Below, piece after piece: positions 1-7,573 of a stretch of DNA of 64,000 nucleotides. The DNA lies in assembly GCA_016189905.1 (NCBI GenBank), contig JACPRP010000001.1, positions 62,001 through 126,000 on the forward strand, in the 5' to 3' direction. The DNA comes from Chloroflexota bacterium (lineage in GTDB: Bacteria > Chloroflexota > UBA6077 > FW602-bin22 > JACPRP01). Under the pieces are notes generated by a model. It was not told where the DNA came from. It saw nothing but the letters and a program-made list of their open reading frames with translations, and did not search any database. How positions within the stretch are numbered: the first letter of the stretch is position 1; every line of letters begins with the position of its first letter. A program made the position numbers and the translations under genes.

Positions 1-567
1 GTGGGCCGTCCACAGATAGCCTTCGTACTCGTCGAGACGGAAGAAAGCCGAGATGTCCTCCGGATAGCCAACGCCTTTGAAGACGCCCATATTCTTGCCA
101 CTGGAGAAAACGCATGCGGCAGAAAAAGTGGTGTTGATCTGCATGATCTTCTGTACGACCAAGTCGTCCTCCGTCAAGTCCCCTGGCCGCCGGTCGTTCA
201 GGCTCACGAAGTATCGCCAGACGACAGGAGGGTTCACGATGCCGCGCGCCGGCCGCGTAGGGACCTCTTCGGCATAGGCAATGTGAAAGCTATCGCGCAG
301 GAAGGCCTCCACGTCGCGCCGCGTCAAGCTGTCCTCGAACATTATGTGAAGAGCGTATTTGTCGGCGTGCTCAGGATAGATTCCGTAAACGCCGAAACCA
401 CCGCCAAGACCGTTGCCGCGGTCGTGCATATTGGCGATAGCCCTAGTGACATCGGCGCCGGAGAACCTGCGTCCCGACGTGTCCATCATGCCGAAAATGG
501 AGCATGCGGCGATCACCTTGTCATCGCCGTAGGGATTGTACGGATTAGCCATCGTTTTGCTCTGCAT
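1..567 (-). CDS. Class II glutamine amidotransferase domain protein (split glutamate synthase GATase subunit), truncated by window edge
   Basis: Minus-strand reading frame from ATG at 567: MQSKTMANPYNPYGDDKVIAACSIFGMMDTSGRRFSGADVTRAIANMHDRGNGLGGGFGVYG...; Ntn-type Cys region and the adjacent glutamate synthase genes. Confidence 0.75.
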   Translation of the reverse strand, partial: MQSKTMANPYNPYGDDKVIAACSIFGMMDTSGRRFSGADVTRAIANMHDRGNGLGGGFGVYGIYPEHADKYALHIMFEDSLTRRDVEAFLRDSFHIAYAEEVPTRPARGIVNPPVVWRYFVSLNDRRPGDLTEDDLVVQKIMQINTTFSAACVFSSGKNMGVFKGVGYPEDISAFFRLDEYEGYLWTAH

Positions 568-591
568 TTCCAACCCTCCGTATGAAGGCAT

Positions 592-1923
592 CTAATCGAC
601 GGCCAGCGCCCTGGCCTTTTCCTGCGGCGCCGCACCAGCGGAAGGCTGTGGCCTCGGGCCAAGCCGCGCCTTGCGTAGCGCTTTTGGCAGGGAAGTGAGA
701 TCGAAATCGTCGGCGATGAGATATTGCTTGAAGCCGCCGACATCCACCTTATCCCGCATCAGTCCACTGAGGATACCCGATTTCTCGATATCGTTGACGA
801 AGGTGAAGCCCATTATCACGTCGTCGCGGAGGATAACTTTCTTGTACACGCCTTCCTCGAGCCTGCGCTCGGTCAGCACCTCGTAGCCCTGCTGCCCATC
901 GGGCATCACCAGGCCGGCTGAAACGATGGCCAGACCGAAGTAGTTGAGGGAGTTCATGCCGGTGCCGCCGGGGTATATGGCGCTCCGCCCCGTCATGTTG
1001 TATCCGGCTATCCTGCCGCCGAGGTAAGCGTTGGGCCAGATCGGCGTCAGCCGATTGATGTCGAGCACATAGTCGTAAGCCTCGGCAACGTCACCACAGG
1101 CGTAGACATTCGGAGCGCTGGTAGCCATGTGGCGGTCGACCACGATACCGCGATTGCGCTGGATGGCGCTGTTGACGACAGCATCGACTCGCGGCACGAC
1201 GCCGATGGCGACCACGACGAGGTCGCACGGCAGCTCGTCCCCATTGGCGAGAACCGCGCTGTGAACCCCCGGGGCCCCGCCTGGCTTGCCGGTGATCTGG
1301 GTCACGGTGCTGTTCGCCATTATGGTGACGCCGGCGCGACGGACGGCCTCTTCCGCGATGCGCGAGCCCTCCTCGTCGAGGATGACGTTCAGAATACGAT
1401 CCTTCAGCTCGACCACGGTGACGACAATGCCCCGCTTGGTCAGCGCCTCGGTGACGCTGATGCCGATAAGGCCACCGCCGATCACGACCGCCCTGCGCAC
1501 CCCAGCTAGCCTACTGGCCATGCGCTCCGCGTCGCCTAACGTCGTAAAAGTGTATACTCCATGCCTATCCGAACCCTCCATTTTGGGGACGAAAGGGACG
1601 CCTCCCGTGGCGACCAGCAGCCTGCCGTATTCGATCTTCTCGCCATCGCTCAAGGTGACAAACGACCCATCGACGTCGACGCCGACAACTTTCTTGCCGA
1701 GAATCGCCTCGACCGCGTTCTCATGGTAGAAATCACGCGATCGATAGAGCATTCTCTCGAGCGAGGTTTCACCCGCGAGATACTCCGAGATAAGGGGGCG
1801 GGAATACGCCGGATAGGGCTCGTCGGAGATGATGGCGAGAGAGCCTTCTTTGTCAACTTCGCGAATCGCCTCCACGGCGCCGATGCCACCCGCAGAATTG
1901 CCGATAATGACGTACTCAGGCAT
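592..1923 (-). CDS. FAD-dependent NAD(P)H oxidoreductase (pyridine nucleotide-disulfide family)
   Basis: MPEYVIIGNSAGGIGAVEAIREV, VVIGGGLIGISVTEAL and YACGDVAEAYD motifs; start set at 1923 rather than 2037. Confidence 0.85.
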   Translation of the reverse strand: MPEYVIIGNSAGGIGAVEAIREVDKEGSLAIISDEPYPAYSRPLISEYLAGETSLERMLYRSRDFYHENAVEAILGKKVVGVDVDGSFVTLSDGEKIEYGRLLVATGGVPFVPKMEGSDRHGVYTFTTLGDAERMASRLAGVRRAVVIGGGLIGISVTEALTKRGIVVTVVELKDRILNVILDEEGSRIAEEAVRRAGVTIMANSTVTQITGKPGGAPGVHSAVLANGDELPCDLVVVAIGVVPRVDAVVNSAIQRNRGIVVDRHMATSAPNVYACGDVAEAYDYVLDINRLTPIWPNAYLGGRIAGYNMTGRSAIYPGGTGMNSLNYFGLAIVSAGLVMPDGQQGYEVLTERRLEEGVYKKVILRDDVIMGFTFVNDIEKSGILSGLMRDKVDVGGFKQYLIADDFDLTSLPKALRKARLGPRPQPSAGAAPQEKARALAVD

Positions 1924-2368
1924 AGCTCGCCTCCTCCGCGTAAACAAGCGCCTCGTTAGGGCAGGCGGCCACACAGGCTGGCGTGCTGCGCCCGGGGCAA
2001 AGATCGCACTTCGGCGCGATGCAGTGGTTGGCGACATCGCGCGTAAGGACGCCGAACGGACAGACCATCACGCACGTCCAGCACCCCACGCACCTTTCAG
2101 GATCGTGGTGCACGACGCCACCGTCCGGCTTTCGGTGCATCGCTCCGGTGAGGCAAGAATAAACGCAATACGGCTCGGGACAATGTCGGCACTGGACGGC
2201 AAAAGAAAGAGGTCCGTCTTCCCGAACGCGAACCCGCGGAACTGGACGGGGCGATTCCCTCTTGAAAGCCTTGAGGATATCCTTGGAGCGCGAGTGCTCG
2301 ACTACGCAGTGGACCTCACAGAGCCGGCATCCGATACAAACATCTTCCTTCGGATAGATTCTCTTCAT
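1916..2368 (-). CDS. 4Fe-4S ferredoxin-type electron transfer protein
   Basis: CIGCRLCEVHC, CRHCPEPYCVYSC, CVGCWTCVMVCP, CDLCPGRSTPACVAACP cysteine motifs; start MKRIYPKEDVC at 2368. Confidence 0.9.
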   Translation of the reverse strand: MKRIYPKEDVCIGCRLCEVHCVVEHSRSKDILKAFKRESPRPVPRVRVREDGPLSFAVQCRHCPEPYCVYSCLTGAMHRKPDGGVVHHDPERCVGCWTCVMVCPFGVLTRDVANHCIAPKCDLCPGRSTPACVAACPNEALVYAEEASYA

Positions 2369-2460
2369 CGGAAACTCCGTTGACGCGAGATAGGAACAAA
2401 GCTGAAGCGCTCTGTCCCGTTGAGGCGAATGCTGCACGGCTCGCGTGCATGACCCCAACG

Positions 2461-2508
2461 TCGGTAACCGTTTGCCGACATTGTAAGCGATAAGCAAGCA
2501 TTTGTCAA
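2461..2508 (-). promoter_or_regulatory. Sigma70-like promoter with overlapping/downstream palindromic operator (candidate NrpR site)
   Basis: Minus strand TTGACA (2503-2508) - 17 nt - TACAAT (2480-2485), then TCGGCAAACGGTTACCGA palindrome (2461-2478). Confidence 0.7.
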
Positions 2509-2610
2509 CTGTTACCAGGCTGTTTGTTCAAAACTCCCAAACAATCTGGACATCTGTTGCTGGGGATGGCGGGTCGCAATGTGGGGCGTTTGCGTCGACC
2601 GCGGGTGCAA

Positions 2611-2640
2611 AAGCGGCGAGGTATAATTGCCTCGCCGCTT
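2611..2640 (-). terminator. Rho-independent-like terminator after the glutamate synthase gene
   Basis: AAGCGGCGAGG-tataattg-CCTCGCCGCTT near-perfect inverted repeat; T-run on minus strand. Confidence 0.6.
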
Positions 2641-2686
2641 GCGTGTTCTCTCTTTACTTGATGATAGGTCCCAGTTGTTTGAAGCC

Positions 2687-4300
2687 CTACACCCTCACGG
2701 CAACGCCGTTGAGGATGCGGTCGATCTCGAGGGTATCCGATTCCATAACGTAGGGGATTCCGGTGACGTCGGCGCATTCGCGGGTGAGCGAGATGAGGTC
2801 GTCGCGGGTGAGGTGCTTCAACGCGAACTTCCTCGCGCCGGCCATCAGTTGCTGCAGGCCGGCTCCCAATCGGTCGCAGAAGGTGTACATGCCGATCGCG
2901 GCCGCCGGGATTCTCTCGTAGTCTTTGCCGTATTTTTCGCGCAGCGCAGCCGCGCCGACGAAGATCTGCTCGACGGTGCTGCCATATTTGGCGACGTCTT
3001 TCGGCAGCTTGCCTTCCACCATCCAATGAGCGATGTTCTTCCCGATCATTGCGGGAATCATCGTGGCGCGTCCCATGCAGACGGCTTTCACGTACGGTGC
3101 ACCCAGCGCGATCGCCTTGAAAATATGATCTTCGAGGGAGAAGCCGCCGGCCATCGCGATATCCGGAACGTAAGCGCCTTGCTCTTCGAGCCGCTTCGCG
3201 AAGCTATATACCATCGCTTCGAGGTAGATCGTTGGCACGCCCCATTCGTTCATCATGCGCCAGGGGCTCATGCCTGTACCGCCGCCGGCGCCGTCGATGG
3301 TGAGCAGGTCGATCTTGGCCGCCGAGGCAAACTTGATCGCGCGTGCCAGATCAGCCGGCCGGTAAGCGCCAGTTTTCAGCGTGACATATTTTGCGCCGAG
3401 CCGACGGAGACGCTCAACTTCCTGGTAGAACTCATCCTCGCCAACCATGCCCAGGCGCGAGTGGCGCTCGAACTCTTTGAACGCGCCCGCCTTGAAGGCC
3501 TGCTGGACCACCGGGTCCTCGGGATCGGGCAGAACGATGTAACCGCGGCTTTTCAACTGCAGCGCACGCTCGAGGCTGGGTAGCTTTACCTCACCGCCGA
3601 TATCCTTCGCGCCCTGGCCCCATTTTGGCTCGATTGCCTCGACGCCAAGGTCGATGGCGTATTCTGGCACGCCGAGACGGCCATCCTCCACGTTGTACTG
3701 TACGATGATGGTGCCGTAGCCGTTATACCAGTCTTTGTAGCTTTTCACGCGGCGCTCGAGCTCTGGCGACCTCACCACTCGCCCGTTGCGAATCTCCGAT
3801 TGCGGGTCCATCCCGCAGACGTTCTCACCGACGACGACCGAGATGCCGCTGATGGCCGCCCCTGCCGCCATGCCCTCCCAGTTCCTGCGCGCGATCTCCG
3901 TCGAGCCGAGCGCGCCCGTGAAGATCGGCAGCTTCTGCCTGACTTTGTTGGTGTAGCCAAACTCGGTTTCGATGCCGACCGCGGGGAAAATGGCGCTGTC
4001 GGAATCGGCATCAGCCCCGATGGCGCCCACGCAGGTGCCCATAATGTTGAGGTGAGAGTAATCCACGGGGTAGTCTTTTACCGCGCCGGCCGTGATCTTG
4101 CCGAACTGCTCGGGATAGAGAACCTCTCTACCACGAAAAGACGACTTGGCTACCTCGCAGGTGCCCGGGCAGCCATCGAGACAGGTGGCGCAGAGACCCG
4201 AATACGGCGCAACATCAGGGATCCGGTTCCGCGTGCCAGTCACGCCACTGGCGTTGATCCTGTTGCTTAAGCTCACTGATCTTCCTCCCTTGGGATTCAT
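2687..4300 (-). CDS. FMN-binding glutamate synthase family protein (GltB central/FMN domain)
   Basis: GAKYVTLKTGAYRPADLARAIKFASAAKIDLLTIDGAGGGTGMSPWRMMNEWGVPT is typical of the GOGAT FMN domain; N-terminal Cys cluster CATCLDGCPGTC. Confidence 0.85.
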   Translation of the reverse strand: MNPKGGRSVSLSNRINASGVTGTRNRIPDVAPYSGLCATCLDGCPGTCEVAKSSFRGREVLYPEQFGKITAGAVKDYPVDYSHLNIMGTCVGAIGADADSDSAIFPAVGIETEFGYTNKVRQKLPIFTGALGSTEIARRNWEGMAAGAAISGISVVVGENVCGMDPQSEIRNGRVVRSPELERRVKSYKDWYNGYGTIIVQYNVEDGRLGVPEYAIDLGVEAIEPKWGQGAKDIGGEVKLPSLERALQLKSRGYIVLPDPEDPVVQQAFKAGAFKEFERHSRLGMVGEDEFYQEVERLRRLGAKYVTLKTGAYRPADLARAIKFASAAKIDLLTIDGAGGGTGMSPWRMMNEWGVPTIYLEAMVYSFAKRLEEQGAYVPDIAMAGGFSLEDHIFKAIALGAPYVKAVCMGRATMIPAMIGKNIAHWMVEGKLPKDVAKYGSTVEQIFVGAAALREKYGKDYERIPAAAIGMYTFCDRLGAGLQQLMAGARKFALKHLTRDDLISLTRECADVTGIPYVMESDTLEIDRILNGVAVRV

Positions 4301-4419
4301 TCAACTATCCTCGGCCCAAAACGTTCGCATCTATAGCAACGGCTTCGCCCTACCGAAGCCAGAGCTACCCATTCAGCGCAGTGGCGCGAGGCGACGCGGA
4401 CAGAGAGCGTTATCTCATC

Positions 4420-5406
4420 TCAAAGCTCCCCAAAACTGCGTAACGCCTCGAAATCGTACATCGTGCTCATCGCCCTGTTTTCGCAAACGATTCCCGCTTC
4501 GTCGGCCGCCGCCAAAGGATTCAGCCCGCCGATGATAACAATCCCTACCCGATTAACGCCCACCGGCACGTCCAGCAGTTCGCCGCCCGGCTTGCCCACC
4601 GTGATCAGGCCGCGCAGCCCTATCTGATTGATCTTGTCGAGCATTGACTCTACGGCCGGCTGGCAAATCGCCGGGATTTCGCGGAAGCTGGCGAGAATCT
4701 TCCCTTCGCCAACCTTGGCGGCCTCACGAACGCTCGTCATTTTGCTACGAATGAAAATTTCCAGTGGATCCAACGAGGAGCCAGAATAGCTTATCAACTC
4801 CGTGAACCGCGAGGGCTTGTAGTCCTTAACCTGCAAGATGCCCCCAAACCGCGACTCGACGGGAACGCCGGCCCGCAGAAGAATTCCGTTGATCGTCACG
4901 CTGCAAATCGTGCCAAACCCCACGTAGCCTTTCGGAATGAGAATGTCGCCGAGCTTCTCCCCTTCCTCAGCCACCGCAACCAGGTCGCTGACGCAGTGCT
5001 GCGCCGCGAATACGTCGCGCATCACGGAGATCGCCTTTTTGAACCTGGCGGCGGGAAACAGGGTGGTGTTGAGGATGATCTGACCCTTGCGCGTAGCCAG
5101 ATCGAAGGTGGTGAGGTGAGACAGCGTGTCGATCTTGTTGATGATCAGGCCAACCTTGTCCGAGACCAACGCGTTCGACATCTCGTCGAGGCCCTTTTCG
5201 GTGATCACCCTTCCCTCCTTGCCGTTGTTCCGGGTGAGACCGCGCTCGTCGAGCAGTTGAAGATGATATCTAACTGCGCGCTCCGTGAGGTGGACGCCAT
5301 ACGGTTCCAACTGACGCGAGATCACCCTCGCTCCGAGCGGCTCACAAGCGCCGCTCAGAACCCTGAGTATGGCCAGCACTTTTCTCTCGACATCGTGATT
5401 AAGCAT
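4420..5406 (-). CDS. nrpR: NrpR-type transcriptional repressor (winged HTH plus DUF128/NrpR regulatory domain)
   Basis: N-terminal HTH (KVLAILRVLSGACEPLGARVISRQLEPYGVHLTERAVRYHLQLLDERGLTRNNGKEGRVITEKG) followed by a DUF128-like domain (KGYVGFGTICSVTINGILLRAGVPVESRFGGILQV; VGIVIIGGLNPLAAADEAGI). Confidence 0.8.
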   Translation of the reverse strand: MLNHDVERKVLAILRVLSGACEPLGARVISRQLEPYGVHLTERAVRYHLQLLDERGLTRNNGKEGRVITEKGLDEMSNALVSDKVGLIINKIDTLSHLTTFDLATRKGQIILNTTLFPAARFKKAISVMRDVFAAQHCVSDLVAVAEEGEKLGDILIPKGYVGFGTICSVTINGILLRAGVPVESRFGGILQVKDYKPSRFTELISYSGSSLDPLEIFIRSKMTSVREAAKVGEGKILASFREIPAICQPAVESMLDKINQIGLRGLITVGKPGGELLDVPVGVNRVGIVIIGGLNPLAAADEAGIVCENRAMSTMYDFEALRSFGEL

Positions 5407-5426
5407 CGACCACCTGCATCAACATC

Positions 5427-5476
5427 GGCAACCGTTTGCCTGCGGCATTATACTGCGCAACCGTTCCATTTGTCAA
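5427..5476 (-). promoter_or_regulatory. nrpR promoter with candidate autoregulatory operator
   Basis: Minus strand TTGACA (5471-5476) - 18 nt - TATAAT (5447-5452); operator GGCAAACGGTTGCC (5427-5440); second GCAACCGTT copy at 5457-5465. Confidence 0.75.
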
Positions 5477-5592
5477 GTAAGCACAAATAAGCTTAGATAA
5501 CTTGCACAACAGAGTACGGTCATTTATGCAGAATGAACAACAGACGGACGATTTGTCAGTAGCTGTGCGCTATATCCACCGATCCCTCGGGT

Positions 5593-6936
5593 TTATGCCA
5601 TTGGACGCGGCAAATCGCCGTCAAGGCTGTTGATCACCAGGCCCGTCAGCGGCTTGGGGTGGAAATACGTAGACTTCGGCGGCATCTTATCTCCCGCGAG
5701 TGCTACAGCACGAACCTCCGCAACTCTCGGCGCATTCAAGAAGAATGAAAGCGTGTAGCTGCCGTTTCTAACAGACTGGATGGCTTGCCTCTCGTCGCGT
5801 AGGAACGATATCTTGTTTCCGTCGGCGACGCTCATATCGCTGATGCCCAGCACGTGCTCTATCACCACACACTGCAAAACGGCAACGTCGAGATCTTTCC
5901 AGGGACGACTTCGCTCCGTTGGCAGAATTCCCTCCAGATCGACATTCGCCTTCAAGTGAAGCAGGCTGAAAGCATCTGGCCTCAGACCTAGCGCACCGAA
6001 GATCGTGCCCGCGCCATTGTTCTTCGATAGCCCGTCGATCAGAGCGAAGGCATCCTCGTCCGAAACACTCGGGCGATGCTCGATGTCGAAATACTTCTGC
6101 AGCTCGTGCTCGACCGCCGCGCGGTCCAGATCCATCGATCTGACCAGCCGGTGGGTGGGCAACACGACCAGTCCCGAGTCTTCCAAATCCACGAGCAGCA
6201 TGAGGACGAAGTTGAACGCCTCGTCGCCCGTGAAGTCTGGATGCTTCTCCCGCATCTGGTCGCGGTAGCGCAAAGCGGTCTGATAGCGATGATGGCCATC
6301 AGCAATGTAGATTCGCGCCCCCAGCATCGACCAGTGAAGCTCGTGGAGATGCTGAACATCGTCGATGACCCAGAGGCGGTGATCTTCCCCATCCTCGTCG
6401 CGCAACTCGAACGTCGGACGATCCTCCGTCCGCGACCGCAGAAGGCGTGCGATCACTCCGGTCTCGTCCTCATAGAGCCCAAAGGCCGGGCTGAAATTGG
6501 CGTGGCAGGCGCGCATCAAATGAAGTCGATCGGCCAGGGGTTTTGCCAGCGTCTCCTCGTGAGGGAAGATCACTCCAGCGTCCCACTCTTCCAGCCTCAC
6601 GCAGGCGAGATAGCCACGCCGCACCTTCCGCTGCCCCCTGTGATCGAACTCTTGCTCGTACAGATAGATCGATGGCTGTGGGTCCCGCGAGAGAACGTGC
6701 GCCTCCTGCCAGCGCACAAAGATCTCCGCTGCCCGCGTATACTTGTTGTTCTCGGCATTATCGCCCTTCTGGTCCAGCCCAAGCTCCAGGCGAATGACAT
6801 TGTATTCACTCTTCTCGTAATATGCCTTTTGGGCCTGAGGCGAGATCGTGTCATAAGGCGGCGTAGTCACCAGCGATTGCTCGCCAACCTTGCTCAGATT
6901 ATAGCGCAAACCACGAAATGCACGAACGTCTGCCAC
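5593..6936 (-). CDS. DUF1015 family protein
   Basis: MADVRAFRGLRYN...VTTPPYDTISPQAQKAYYEKSEYNVIRLELG and IADGHHRYQTALRYRD. Confidence 0.9.
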   Translation of the reverse strand: MADVRAFRGLRYNLSKVGEQSLVTTPPYDTISPQAQKAYYEKSEYNVIRLELGLDQKGDNAENNKYTRAAEIFVRWQEAHVLSRDPQPSIYLYEQEFDHRGQRKVRRGYLACVRLEEWDAGVIFPHEETLAKPLADRLHLMRACHANFSPAFGLYEDETGVIARLLRSRTEDRPTFELRDEDGEDHRLWVIDDVQHLHELHWSMLGARIYIADGHHRYQTALRYRDQMREKHPDFTGDEAFNFVLMLLVDLEDSGLVVLPTHRLVRSMDLDRAAVEHELQKYFDIEHRPSVSDEDAFALIDGLSKNNGAGTIFGALGLRPDAFSLLHLKANVDLEGILPTERSRPWKDLDVAVLQCVVIEHVLGISDMSVADGNKISFLRDERQAIQSVRNGSYTLSFFLNAPRVAEVRAVALAGDKMPPKSTYFHPKPLTGLVINSLDGDLPRPMA

Positions 6937-6949
6937 GTAACTCTCCTTA

Positions 6950-7450
6950 CTACGACAATGGAGTCAGGATGATCTCGGCGCGCTGCTTCAGCTTATCGAT
7001 CATCTCTTCGGCAACAGCCACCAGGTCTCCCACGCTTGAAGCGAACCCCTTGCTCTTATTTCGGACGGCAACGATTTCGGCGACCTTCTCGGCGACACGT
7101 TCCACGCCGGCCAACAGAAAAGCGTCAATCAAACGGAGTAACACCACATCTTCTTCCCGCAGCCTCGCCCGGCTTCCCCAGGGACTGCCGCTGGGATCGA
7201 AACCTTTAATTGCATCGATCAGCGATTGCAGCGACATCACAGCCATGTCGACCTCGGCAAACCTGCGATCACGTCTGGCCAGGAGATCCACTCCAACCTC
7301 TGCCAGCCGATCCCGCTGCGCTACCAGGCCATTGGCCACCTGCTGCCGCAGCAACTTATCATCAGCCAAGCGACTATCCACGCGTGCGTATCCGTGGAAC
7401 CCGGGGAGCATTTCGGAGATTCTGTTCGCCGCTGTGCCGTCTTCAGCCAT
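6950..7450 (-). CDS. Hypothetical protein, 166 aa
   Basis: ORF in tight array between DUF1015 and valS on the same strand; no family recognised. Confidence 0.55.
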   Translation of the reverse strand: MAEDGTAANRISEMLPGFHGYARVDSRLADDKLLRQQVANGLVAQRDRLAEVGVDLLARRDRRFAEVDMAVMSLQSLIDAIKGFDPSGSPWGSRARLREEDVVLLRLIDAFLLAGVERVAEKVAEIVAVRNKSKGFASSVGDLVAVAEEMIDKLKQRAEIILTPLS

Positions 7451-7573
7451 CCGAATCTAACCTGCCTACCGTTCACCCGGTAACTAGCCACACGGCGAGC
7501 CACCGGGCCATCGACAATTATAACGTGAGGGAAATTGGATGACAAGACTGGCAGGGCTACTTGGCTGAATTGG

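Noticed and set aside
2627-3583. 318-aa plus-strand ORF
   Set aside because: Antisense to the glutamate synthase gene; no recognisable domain.
6076-6972. 298-aa plus-strand ORF
   Set aside because: Antisense to DUF1015 coding sequence; no motif.
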